Source: Isoetes taiwanensis (lineage: Eukaryota; Streptophyta; Lycopodiopsida; Isoetales; Isoetaceae). From it: 64,000 nt of DNA. Under the pieces are notes generated by a model. That model saw only the letters and a program-made list of their open reading frames with translations, was not told the origin of the DNA and ran no database searches. This document shows positions 45,282-55,559 of the stretch, piece by piece. The DNA lies in NCBI GenBank assembly GCA_021234155.1, contig JAJEKV010000017.1, forward strand, positions 4,124,792-4,188,791, written 5' to 3'. Within the stretch, counting starts at the first letter, position 1; each line of letters opens with the position of its first letter. Made by a program: the position numbers and the translations under genes.

Positions 45282-46262
45282 TCAGCCAAGCCATTTCCTT
45301 TGAGGATAATAGGGTGTACTCTTCCTGTTGGATGTGAAGATAATCCGTCGCCTCCTTAATGGTATGGTTGACAAAATGCACGCCACGATCACTAACAAGT
45401 TCCGTGGGACAACCAAAACGCGTGATGATATGCGTGTAGAGGACCTTGGCTGTGCTGGCAGCAGTGTTGTCTGGAAGTGCACAAGCTTCCGCCCATTTGG
45501 TAGCATAATCCGTGATGACCAAAATATAGCGGGCACGGGTGTGCCGCGTCGGTCCATGGGCCCCACAAAATCCATTCCCCATTTGTTGAAGGGATGTGGC
45601 GTGGCGGCCGGCGCCAATGGAAGAGCGCCACGGCCGTGGGTTTTTCCACACGGCCCGGCGAGGCGTCCACACACGTCGCGAGCATAAGCGTGGGCATCTT
45701 TGAAGAGCGTGGGCCAGAAGTATCCTGCCAAAAGAATTTTGCGTGCCGTGGCGTCACCACTAAAATGACCACCACCAAGCCCGTCGTGAGCTTGGCGAAC
45801 AATATCGGGCACCTCGTGAGGGAGGACACAACGTCTGAGGACCATGTCTTTGCCGCGTTTGTACAAATGGCCGGCAACCATGGTATAGTCACGGACCTCA
45901 CGGAGAAACTGACGGTGGCGGGAGCGAAGCTTTTCTGGAGAGAGTGTCGGATCGGCGGGAGGAAGAGCACCAGTGAGAAGATATTGCTGAAAGTTGTGAA
46001 ACCAATGGGGCGTGGCCGTGACCAGGAACAATTGAGCGTCTGGAAAGGTATCCGAAACACCCGTGGACGGATCATCCGTGTGGATGCGTGAAAGATAATC
46101 AGGCACCACATGAGATTTGCCTGCCTTATGAACAATTTCGAAGGGAGCGAACTCTTGTAGAAGGAGGACCCAACGAGCAATTCTACCCGTGGGCGTGGCT
46201 TTGTTGATCAAATAAAGAAGAGCTTGATGATCAACAAAGAACTTGATCTGGCTTCCCAGCAA
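45282..46262 (-). pseudogene. Gypsy copy 2: RNase H end and integrase fragment
   Basis: A 326-codon open segment. FVDHQALLYLINKATPTGR and HVVPDYLSRIHTDD close RNase H. VRQAHDGLGGGHFSGDATAR belongs to the H2C2 zinc region, and FNKWGMDFVGPMD carries the first integrase Asp. After about residue 245 the frame shifts. The continuation (ILVITDYATKWAEACALPD, ELVSDRGVHFVN) is found in the overlapping frame covering 45,217-45,672. Pol is therefore non-functional as read. Confidence 0.88.
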
Positions 46263-46268
46263 ATAATG

Positions 46269-47270
46269 TCAGAAATGTTGGACACAAAAGACTAAGCCCA
46301 AGGGTTTTCGTTCCGTGGCAGAGTAGTTGCGCTCAGCAGGATTGAGTTTTCGGCTGGCATAGCGGATTGGTTTATCCGTGGTTTCATCATAGGCCTGAGA
46401 GAGAACAGCACCAATTGCAAAGGCAGAGACATCAACATGAACATGGAAAGGCCTGGCCCATTGAGGAGGAACAAGGACCAGGGCCTGGGTAAGTAACAGC
46501 TTCAACTTCTGAAAAGCAGCTTCCGCTTGAGAATTCCAAGCCCAAGTGGATTCATCACCCGTGAGTTTATGAATGGGGTCAGCTATAGCTGCAAGTCCAG
46601 GAATGAAGGTGGAATAGTAATTTACCTTACCCAGGAAAGAGCGTGTCTCTTTGATATTAGACGGTGCTTGAGCTTTCAGTACACAACTGATTTTAGCGGG
46701 ATCCGTGGTGATGCCTTCTTTACTGACCACATGACCCAACAGAACGCCTGAGGTGACGCAGAAGGTGCACTTCTCAGGATTGAGACTAATGACAGATTCA
46801 TCACATTTTTGAAAGACAAGCTCCAATTTGTCCAAGTGATCATCCATGGAGCTGTAGGCAGAAAAATCATCTTGGAAGATCTGAAGAAAAGGTTGATCCC
46901 TCATAAAGTCTTGAAAGACAGAGAGCATGATGCGCTGAAAGGTTGAAGGAGAGTTTGACAAGCCAAAAGGGACCACCTTGTAGGCAAAAGTGCCCCACGG
47001 GGTGGTGAAGGTAGTTTTGAGTTGATCTTCTTGCTTGATAGAAATTTGATTGTACCCTGAAAAACCATCCATGAAAGAGTACATCTCATGACCAGCAACT
47101 TCTTCAAGAACCTGGTCTGTGAAGGGAAGCGGAAAATGATCACGCCCGCGGCTTGATTGAGTTTTTCGTAATCCACGCAAACGCCGGATCTTACCATTAT
47201 GTTTGAGAGCAATGACAATGGGGCTCACCCATTCGTAATGTTTGACCTCATAAATCAGGCCAGCCACCAA
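46269..47270 (-). pseudogene. Gypsy copy 2: reverse transcriptase-RNase H fragment
   Basis: A 333-codon open segment. GLIYEVKHYEWVSPIVIALK starts the fingers region, and FMDGFSGYNQI carries the first catalytic Asp. LQIFQDDFSAYS holds the catalytic Asp pair in an FQDD context instead of the common YLDD or YVDD. LLGHVVSKEGI and TRSFLGKVNYYSTFIPGL follow, then RNase H (HVDVSAFAIGAVLSQ, YASRKLNPAERNYSATE). The block around the usual DYRKLN motif is garbled (RRLRGLRKTQ), showing a local double frameshift. Stops separate it from gag-protease upstream. Confidence 0.88.
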
Positions 47271-47760
47271 GAGTTTGTCAATTTCAGCCTTTGACGCCCA
47301 CGATAATTTGGGTTGAGCCTGTCTTGTCGCTGCTAGATTGGGCGCATCGGTTTGGTAGGAATTGTGAGTTCCCCAATTCTTTTTATACCTCGAAGGTCTT
47401 TATAGCTCCAAGCAAAAATATGTTTGAATTTCTTGAACAAATACACCAATCGCGTTTTATAAGTAGGTGGAAGTTTAGCGCCTAAGCGGACCGGGTTGAT
47501 TGTTTCCAATGTCCACTATTTCCACTTCGAGTTTGAATGTGAGGAACAACCTCCGTCCCGAACCTCGATGAGCGGAGGTCGAAGCATGACGGGAGGAGCA
47601 AAGATTTTGCGTGGTGAAGAAAAGAGGTGGCGAGCATCATCAAGCAAGAGTTGCTTCATGACGCGCATGAACGTCAACCGCCTCAAGAAGAAAGTGGGTC
47701 AAAAAATGATCAAGTCGTTGAATGCGATTGCGTGGAAGTCGTAAGGGTCCAAAAGAGCCG

Positions 47761-50451
47761 CTACACGTACCGTCCCGATCGAAAGGCCATGTCACCCCAA
47801 GGATCAGCATACTCAGGATAAGATGAGAGAGGGAGACCCGCTGGAGGAGCTTGAACATGATAAATGTTTTGTGCTTCTTCAGAGTCAGTGTCGGAGATGG
47901 AAGGTTCAGCATTTTCGACAGAGATCAATTGGCCAGTTTCCAGATCCATTGTGGCATTGAGATGGCCATCGGTGATAAAAAGTTGGTCCGTGGCCCAGTA
48001 ATGAATACTCTTAGCCTGGCGGAGAAAAGGGCGTCCAACCAGCATTTCATAATCACCAGGATCTTCTCCTGCTTTCCAAACACCAAATTCCAAGGGGAAT
48101 TTGAGATCACCAATGCTGATGTAGAGAAGAGGAGTGACGCCTTGAGGGCGCGTGATATGGCCATTTGCCAACTTGATGTCATAAGGGGCACGGTATAATT
48201 GTTTGATGCCCAATTGCTTTATGAGTTTATCAGTAATGAGATTGACAGCACTACCACCATCAATTTGGACATGATTGATATGTTGATTGCCCACCGTGGC
48301 ATGCACCGTGGGTGTTGAAGTTGCAACAGCTCCAACGAGAACCGTGGGAAGAGGTAACTGATCTTTGAGAGCCGGACAGAGTTTCAAAATGGTGGCCAGG
48401 CTCAAAGGAATCTTGATCTTGGCAAGTTCTTCCTGAAGTTCCAAAGGAACATGTGAAAAGGGATCCGCAGGGTCCAATGGAGCTGGGGACTGTGGTAAAG
48501 AAGCAGAGACTTCTTTGAGAAGCTCGACCTCAGCAGCAATATTGGGATATGGCTGAGAGCGTGCACTGGTGGAGGATGACGGTGCTGCCTGACGCTGCTG
48601 AGCTCGCGTGGTGGCATGAACATTTGCCAGGGTTCGACCTTCCGCAGCCTGCATGAGTTTCAGAATACTTTGTCTCACTTTAGGCATGACATGAGGCATA
48701 AGTTTGTCCAGATCAGGTGCGAAGTGAACTTTTTTATCATCATCATGAGGGACAGTTTCCACAACAAAAGCAGGTTGGGTGTCCTGAGGAATGATGGTCA
48801 AAGGGCGTGAAGCCCGTGTGTGACGCGAGACAAGACCAACCCAATTGGACTGTTGGACAGGAGGGTTGAGAGCCTGATAAATCTCCTCCTGAGCTTGTTG
48901 ATCCATAGGATTGGAAGTAGACGCAGCTTGCTGAGGTCGCTGTTGTTGAGGCGGCCGAGGGGGCTTCCTCAAAACAGGACGAGGGCCCTGTTTACCGTTG
49001 GCCACCCAGAGTTGATAAGCCGTGAGGCGGACAGAAGCTGGTTGATTTGAACCCGGAAGTTGAACTTGAACTTGAGGAAGTTGAGGACACGCCGTGGTGG
49101 TGTGACCCCATTCATGGCAATGATAACATTGAGCTTTGGAAGGATCAAAGGGAGGGCGGTTGCCTTGTCCCCGTGGTTGCTGAGATTGCTGCTGTTGTTG
49201 ATACTGCGGCTGTTGTTGAGATGGATATTGCTGAGGCTGATATGACTGCTGTTGTTGAGGGGTGGTCTGGACTTGAAAGACCATTTTATTACGAAAAGGT
49301 GTAGGATGAGATCGCGTGCATTCTTCCGTGGCATGATTGCACATATTGCATCGTTTACAATGAGGAGGTCCATTGGAGGCATTGCATTCATTTGCCAAGT
49401 GACCTTGATATTTACAAATGGTACACCAGATGTGAGCGCATTGTGGATTGGCTTGCTGAGGTTGAACAGAGTTCTGAGGAACCATGACGGGGGGCATGAA
49501 AGGTAGTTCCTGCAGAGCAACACCTCGAGAAGAAACATTGACCGAGTGATTGACCAGTTCAATGGCCTGCTTCAGAGACTTGGGGCGCAGGTATTCTGTC
49601 ATGAGTCGAATGGCAGGAGGAAGGCCCTGCAGAAACCAGACGAGGATCTGGCTTTGCGTGGGGTGGAGTCTACTGACAAGAATGTGAAGACGGTCCGCAA
49701 AATCCATGGCTGACTCCGTGGGCTCTTGTTGAAGGTCATTGAGTTGCTTAAGGAGTAACTGATCATTGTCCGTGGTGCCATAATGAGACCGAAAGGCAGT
49801 TTTCATTTCTTGCCAACTCTGTTTCCAGTGACTTTTGTTGGCCATTAACCACTGATGAGGGGCGCCTCTGAGCGTGGTCGAAAAGATATGAAATTTGAGT
49901 TGTGGCTGCGCATGACCGTTCAGAATAGCCAAGGCTTCAAATTCTTCCATGTGTGCCGAAGCACTTTGATCCAGAGGTTTGCCTTTAGTGTTGCCAAAAG
50001 TGGGATAAGTCAGCTTCAAATTATGAGTGGGGGATGAAGGCGGAACTTGAGCATAGACAGTGGATTTGGGTGAGTATATGCGTACATAGAGAGGTGGAAC
50101 GGCCTGAGACCGAAAGTGCAAGGTGGTGGGGCTGAAAAACCGGTGGTCCATAAAAGTAGCATCCGGTGGGGAAGGGCCTTGAGAGCCGCCCTCATTGGGC
50201 TTGAGATCCGTGGTTTGATAAACAGGAAGAGCGTGCTGAAAAGATGGAGAAGTTGGAATGCCATGAACGTAGGAAGGGCCAAAGGTGACATGATGGTAGC
50301 CCATTCCAGCAGGAGGTGAAGAAGGTTGTGACGGAAGAGGTGTGTGGCCTGAAGGAATATTGATATAGGTGCTTGTCGAGTCCGGAAATAGTGAGGCGGG
50401 GCTGAACAGGGGGTATGTTGTGGAGATTGCGGTTGTGAGCAATGACGACAC
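47761..50451 (-). CDS. Gag-protease polyprotein of gypsy copy 2 (896 codons)
   Basis: An uninterrupted retrotransposon frame. Residues about 150-330 are the capsid-like gag core (KPLDQSASAHMEEFEALAIL, HQWLMANKSHWKQSWQEMK, LRPKSLKQAIELVNHSV). At about 350-395 two Cys/His clusters occur in a row (CTICKYQGHLANEC, CKRCNMCNHATEEC). A Gln-rich stretch is followed by a classical CCHC knuckle (CYHCHEWGHTTTACP) near 460. The retropepsin motif QIDGGSAVNLITD sits near 745. The frame ends soon after SSYPEYADPWGDM, before reverse transcriptase, which lies beyond several stops. The true gag start is likely further upstream (50,612) in a different frame, so an N-terminal frameshift may already have disabled it. 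Survival of such a long frame suggests recent activity compared with copy 1. Confidence 0.85.
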   Translation of the reverse strand: MSSLLTTAISTTYPLFSPASLFPDSTSTYINIPSGHTPLPSQPSSPPAGMGYHHVTFGPSYVHGIPTSPSFQHALPVYQTTDLKPNEGGSQGPSPPDATFMDHRFFSPTTLHFRSQAVPPLYVRIYSPKSTVYAQVPPSSPTHNLKLTYPTFGNTKGKPLDQSASAHMEEFEALAILNGHAQPQLKFHIFSTTLRGAPHQWLMANKSHWKQSWQEMKTAFRSHYGTTDNDQLLLKQLNDLQQEPTESAMDFADRLHILVSRLHPTQSQILVWFLQGLPPAIRLMTEYLRPKSLKQAIELVNHSVNVSSRGVALQELPFMPPVMVPQNSVQPQQANPQCAHIWCTICKYQGHLANECNASNGPPHCKRCNMCNHATEECTRSHPTPFRNKMVFQVQTTPQQQQSYQPQQYPSQQQPQYQQQQQSQQPRGQGNRPPFDPSKAQCYHCHEWGHTTTACPQLPQVQVQLPGSNQPASVRLTAYQLWVANGKQGPRPVLRKPPRPPQQQRPQQAASTSNPMDQQAQEEIYQALNPPVQQSNWVGLVSRHTRASRPLTIIPQDTQPAFVVETVPHDDDKKVHFAPDLDKLMPHVMPKVRQSILKLMQAAEGRTLANVHATTRAQQRQAAPSSSTSARSQPYPNIAAEVELLKEVSASLPQSPAPLDPADPFSHVPLELQEELAKIKIPLSLATILKLCPALKDQLPLPTVLVGAVATSTPTVHATVGNQHINHVQIDGGSAVNLITDKLIKQLGIKQLYRAPYDIKLANGHITRPQGVTPLLYISIGDLKFPLEFGVWKAGEDPGDYEMLVGRPFLRQAKSIHYWATDQLFITDGHLNATMDLETGQLISVENAEPSISDTDSEEAQNIYHVQAPPAGLPLSSYPEYADPWGDMAFRSGRYV

Positions 50452-50612
50452 ACAGGGGGAGACCCTGGTCGAGAATGAGCACGAGGGGTAGGAGGTGCCG
50501 ACTGAGCTCGCGAGCGGATACGACCACCCTCAATGTCATAAGCAGAATCATACATATCCCGAACAGCCTCGCGTCGTTGATGGCGCCCACCGAGCAGCCG
50601 CCGCTTTGGCAA

Positions 50613-51240
50613 AGAAGTTCTTCAGAGTGAAACCTCGAAAGCGCATATGATGGAAAGAAAAGAAAGATCGACCCGGCAATGGCGGTGTTTTGGGGTCCGG
50701 GTTCGAACTCCTGCAAGACAGCCCTCTCGCGGAGGACCCTTGATCTAACAGAGAATCCGGGACTATGTCACGCGGGATTTGCAAGAAAAACAAAGGAAAG
50801 GGAAAAGAAAGCAAAAGAAAACAATGAGATCACAATAATAAGCTTCCTTGATGTCAACGAAGATACATGAGCTCTCGAAATCGAGAGAAAACTGAAATGA
50901 GACAAGACTCAAAACTCATCTAAAAACTCATGTGCTAGCTCTACTCATATATATAGTACAATGGCCTTTGGCCCAATATAGACACTCTGACTGATTTCGG
51001 TGCCGACTCTTGGAAGGAGGCCTGATTTGCAGGAATGCTGGCGGTGCCTCTTGAAAAGCCTGAAATCACGCTGACGCTGACGCGGGCGGTGACGGGCCGT
51101 CACTTGTCTGAGCGCCGCCTCTTGTTGACGCCAGGCGTGGTCTTAGTCTGCGTGGTCTGCTTGGTCTTCTGCTGGGCCTTTGACGACTGACCCGCACCTG
51201 GTTGTGGATCCTTGGCCTTGACTTGGTCCGTCGTATGCAT
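50613..51240 (-). repeat. Probable 5' leader/LTR of gypsy copy 2
   Basis: Minus-strand DNA upstream of gag holds a TATA-like CTATATATAT at about 50,947-50,956 and a T-rich, non-coding leader (50,780-50,870), as expected for U3/R/U5 and the untranslated leader. GGAGTTCGAACCCGGA at about 50,700 resembles a tRNA T-arm. I could not define TG/CA ends or find the partner LTR. Copia sequence begins near 51,241. Confidence 0.4.
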
Positions 51241-52126
51241 GAATAGTCCTGTACCAGGAGGCACAGGACTAACAATAACTCAAGCAGTTACTGAACATGA
51301 TTCTGCATGTGAACAAGATGATCAAGAGGTCAACCCCTTCATATTGTCGAGATATAAAGTTAATGAATGCTGCTCTAACAATGAGATTGATGAATTTATA
51401 GTTGATAGTGGAGCTGAACAATCAGTAGTTAACTCTACTGATTTTCTGGATGATGTTTGTGCTAGTAGACATTTGAGCCATGTACAGTTGAGAAATGGAG
51501 ACTTGCAGAAGTTGTCTGGAAAAGGGATGTTGTAATTATTCGACCTGCAAGGGAATAGTGCGAATATTTTAGATGTTTTGTGTGTACCAGTCTTATATAA
51601 GAATCTTATTTCAGTAAATCAGTTAGTTGATCTTGGATATGAACTAAGATTTGATAAAAAAAAAAAAAAAGGTGTAAGGTATTACTTGATAATGAATTAA
51701 AGTTTTTTGCAAAATGTATTGGGAATTTATTTCAGTTTTCAAATAAAGTACTGAAAATCGTACATGTATTATAATCTCATCTGCCACAGTTTGGCATTAC
51801 AGGCTTGCTCATACACATATGAAGAATATTAGATATATGATAAAGAAAGGTTTTATTGATGGAGAAAATGACCCTATGGAAAATTTCATTTGTCCAGCAT
51901 GCTTGTTAGGTAAATTAACTAGGTTGCCATAGCAGATCCAAAAGAACTGTAGAAGGACCTCTTGATCTCATTCATACAGATCTTTGTGGACTGCTGAGTA
52001 TATAAGGAAGAACAGAACAAAAAGGTACTATATATCTTTAATTGATGACTGCACTAGAATACAAAAATGTTATTTATTATCATCCAAAGATAAAGCCCTT
52101 GAAGCATTTAACAATATGTAAGTGAG

Positions 52127-52555
52127 ATGGAAAGGCAAACCGGGTGTAAGCTTAAATGCATTAGATCCGATAGAGGAGGCGAATATCTCTCAAGAAAATT
52201 AAAATCTTTTTGTGTTGAACATGGAATTAAAAGACAGCTTACATGTAGATATACCTCTCAACAAAATGGTATAGTAGAAAGAAAAAATAGAACAGTTTTA
52301 GATGCGATAAGGTCAATGATAGAATTTGCAGGCCTACCTAATTATCTCTGGGAGGAAGCAGTCAAAGCCATATTTTTTATACAAAACAGATTACCATCAA
52401 ATAGTGTAAACGGAAAAATACCTGAGGAACTATGGTCAAATAGTGATCTGGCTCGCTCATATGATTATTATAAAGCATATAGTTATCTTCATGTTCTAGA
52501 AGAAATGACACTGAAGTTGGATGATAGAGCAAAAATTGGATTTCTTGTACGATAG
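52127..52555 (+). pseudogene. Copia integrase core fragment
   Basis: A 142-codon open segment. CIRSDRGGEYLSRKLKSFC contains the second catalytic Asp, and YTSQQNGIVERKNRTVLD contains the catalytic Glu of copia integrases. LWEEAVKAIFFIQNRLPSN then belongs to the conserved C-terminal part. The first catalytic Asp (LIDDCTR) lies in another frame at about 52,040, so the domain is split. Confidence 0.88.
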
Positions 52556-53281
52556 ATGAAGAATCAAAAGGCTATAGAATATTTTTAAAGAAAATAGTGG
52601 TTAGTAAAGACGTGGTCTTAATGAAAGTAAGTTTCATAAAGATAGACATGAAAATATGAAGTTCAAAAATACGAAAGTCACGTTAGTGCAGTTATTCCTA
52701 ATAATTCTGATAAAATTGATGTGGTGGATGTCTTTGATTTTGATGATGAAGACGACTTTAATATAAATGATGGTGAATATGGAAATGGAGTAGAGCCAAA
52801 TGGAGAATAAGTAGTATCAGCAGAAACAAGGCAGCGAAAAAGGAAATCTGAAGTAGAAAAGCTTAAAGATATAGGTATTGACTATAACCCAGAAATGTAT
52901 GGAAGATATGGTGCTGGAAAAACTAGAAGGGTAGGGACACCTCCAGCTAGGTATCCTTTTTTTAAGGCCGTACTTGAACTGGATATTCTTACACCTTTTG
53001 AAGAAGCTATTAATTTAGAAAAAGCGTTAGTATGGTTAAAAGCAATGCAAGAAGAAATGGAATCATTTAGAGACACAGACACGTATGAGCCAGTGAATTG
53101 TCCAATAGGTAAGAACTTGTTTGGAAATAAATGGATCTATAGGATTAAAACACACAAATGTGCATACTCAAATGCTGATTGGGCTGGTGATCTAGATGAA
53201 AGAAAGTCACATCTGGTTATGCTCTAGTTCTTACAGGAAGGATAATATCATAGAGAAGCAAGAAGGCAATCATATGTTGCC

Positions 53282-53617
53282 ATGTCCTCAGCTAAAGCAG
53301 AATACTCAGCATCGTCCTTGGCCGCTAAAGAAATAGTATGGGTGATAAGGCTTCTAATTGAGATAGGTATACCTCAAATCCATCCAAACGTGTTGTTGAC
53401 TGGTAGTCTAAGTTGTATTGCTATAGCAAAAAATCTTGTGCATCATGAGAGAACCAAACATATCAAGTTGCATATTCACTTTATAAGGGACCTCATTGCT
53501 AGTAATGTGATAAGTATGAAATATGTAGAAACAATATGTCAAGCAACGGATCTATTTACCAAAGCAATGATAGAAAGAAAGCTCAAACTAATCAAAGAAC
53601 TATTAGGTATAAGGTGA
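53282..53617 (+). pseudogene. Copia RNase H C-terminal fragment
   Basis: A 111-codon open segment beginning SSAKAEYSASSLAAKEIVWV, the RNase H motif of copia elements (S-T/A-EAEYxAxxxAxxExxW). HHERTKHIKLHIHFIRD and ATDLFTKAMIERK follow, the usual C-terminal end of the polyprotein. A purine tract (GAAAGGGAAG) and a TGTTAGGA LTR start come 20-30 bp later. Confidence 0.88.
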
Positions 53618-53636
53618 CAAAGGCATGAAAGGGAAG

Positions 53637-54221
53637 TGTTAGGATATTCATGCCATTCATGGTCAAGAGAAATATAATATAGACACATGGCACCATGCAA
53701 CATGTCCGTTAAGAAAATAATAATAAAAAGGATTGCTTATAAGAAATGGACTCAGAGATCTTGTTGGCTTGGCACGAGCCGACTTCCTATTTGAAGACGA
53801 AGTCACTTGTTGTTTGCACCTGGAGCTATCTCAGCACTGTCCTGCACTGTAGAAGATCTATTGTAGTCATCCGAATTCAAGTTTGATCAGCCAAAATCTG
53901 TTATTGCCTGATAATTTGGTGAAGCTCAGCATCAGAATATGTTACAGAGAGGCAGGAATAGTTGTAGGGTGCCAAAATAGCCTGGGGAGCGTAGTGCTTT
54001 ATAATTGGCTGGTTGCTCTGGTTTTTTCTTAACTGGAATTAAGTGAACTGCGGTGAATCATCTTCAAGTTTATGCTCTGGCTTTTTTAGCTGGAAGGCTC
54101 TCAATGCAGTGAATCGCTGGTTGGCAGTTGGAGATTATTTGTTGATTATCTATGAATCGACACTATAAATCACTGCTGCAGTATCAATACACAAAGGTTT
54201 GATTGAATCTTGTTGTGTGCA
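53637..54221 (+). repeat. Copia 3' LTR (end uncertain)
   Basis: TGTTAGGATATTC starts directly after the purine tract AAAGGGAAG, as copia LTRs do. The right end is a guess (GTGTGCA at 54,221). No second LTR is available for comparison because the 5' part is missing. Confidence 0.5.
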
Positions 54222-55559
54222 TGTAATTTGAAGACCTTGTTTAATGTGTCTTGACAAGAAATTGTATCTACTTGATAGGAAATGAAGCATCATTCATATC
54301 TTTTATTGTTGATGCTGATAGTGCACAACTTGGTTTTATGGTTTTATAAGAAACATAAAGATGATAAGGATTCAAGAATATCACAACATTGTTCGTTTCA
54401 TAATTTTTCAAGCCTTGTCAATTTTCTACAGTTCTTTGGCTGGCAGCTTTAGTTTTGTTCCTTAACGATGTTGAATCCTTAGAAAGAAGGAAATTGTGGT
54501 TCCAATTGGAATCCTGTACATTTGCTTATATACTAAGTTTCGTCTTCGCAGTCATTGACCTTGTTGTAAGTGTGTAGTGTAACTCATTCTATTTGTTCAT
54601 ATCTGTAGTTATAAGTCCATTGACATTTTCTTGCAGTTAAACAGAAGTAATGCTTCCTTGATCATAGGCGGCATACATACAACTAGGTTTTCTAGGATGC
54701 CTAAATGTAGTTTCCATCTTTGTTTTGAAGATCCATGTATTATATCAGATGAACAAGAAAGGGAGCTCATATGGATACTGTTTTATAATATTCTTCAATT
54801 GTCTGGGCAAAATGATGGTCGGTACTATGAAACCAGCCACTTGATGCCCTGTGCTATGACTCGATGTGTGCTTTACATATGATTTTTGTTGATGGCATAG
54901 ATTACCACCTTCTAGGAGTTATAACATATCATATTATTACTACTTAGAGAATAGAATAGAAAGTGAAGCAATGATGAAATTTGAAAGCAGAAGTGTAGAA
55001 ATAGTGATCATGTTGAAGAGGCATATATGATGGAAACATGATGTTTGTATCATGACTAATGCCCAACACTTTCGTCAAGCTGCTGAAAAATTTAGTTTCA
55101 AGGGGTATTGTTCGTCGTGAGGAAGGCCTTAATCACTCCACCTTGTTTTTAGTGAATTAGGCTCTTTGAGACCAAGAAGGGGCAGTAGCTATGTGTGATT
55201 ATGCGCACAAGGGATTCATTAGAGTAAATTAGGTCATTTTATTCATGTTAGCACAAAGATGATATGGATAATTGGAGGTTCAGATGATGGTTTCTCCTTT
55301 ATGGAGCCATATGTTCAAAAAGTCTGGAAAACAGTTTGTACGACAAACATGATATGAATATTTGGAGGTTCAGGCTAATATCTTTTTCCTACAACACCAT
55401 CAGAGCAAACGTTTGAAAAACTGTATCATGCCAATTGCAATGGTGCAATGTCGATGGCATGCAATATGGTGAACCAAAGATTGGTTCCATATACCTTTAA
55501 TGTATTTTGCACATTCAAATGGTTTAAGAACTCTTCGGAACTCAAGTTCGAAGAATTTT
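54222..55559. other. Spacer, no gene recognised
   Basis: AT-rich DNA. An 83-codon frame at 54,631-54,882 has no recognisable features or splice structure. Confidence 0.4.

Larger units (their letters stand above)
44735..50612 (-). mobile_element. Ty3/gypsy retrotransposon copy 2, minus strand
   Basis: Reading down from 50,612, an N-terminal gag frame (start Met at 50,612) shifts near 50,400 into the long 896-codon gag-protease frame. Damaged reverse transcriptase (47.3-46.3 kb), RNase H, and integrase (46.2-45.3 kb) follow. The pol C-terminus (PYQIVQVVQPSVFKLAEL, NGFRLKQF) lies at about 44,735-44,850. FQDDFSAYS in reverse transcriptase and the absence of a chromodomain point to the non-chromovirus (Athila/Tat-like) side of plant gypsy elements, an inference from motif style. 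It is tail-to-tail with copy 1. A 3' LTR was not identified. Confidence 0.92.
51241..53636 (+). mobile_element. Ty1/copia retrotransposon, truncated and RT-deleted
   Basis: Broken plus-strand frames give copia domains in order. The protease FIVDSGAEQSVV lies at about 51,395. The integrase zinc region RLAHTHMKNIRYMIKKG with CPACLLGKL is at 51,800-51,915, and the integrase core follows (LIDDCTR, CIRSDRGGEY, YTSQQNGIVERKNRTVLD, 52,030-52,310). The start of reverse transcriptase is ALVWLKAMQEEMESFRDTD and FGNKWIYRIK at 53,030-53,150. There the sequence jumps directly to RNase H (YSNADWAGDLDERKS, then MSSAKAEYSASSLAAKEIVW). The whole reverse-transcriptase palm with YVDD is missing. The 5' part with gag and LTR is absent, cut at the border with the gypsy leader. 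Confidence 0.9.

Noticed and set aside
50442-50870. Plus-strand frames over the gypsy leader
   Set aside because: They overlap the minus-strand gag N-terminus and untranslated leader and show no family features.
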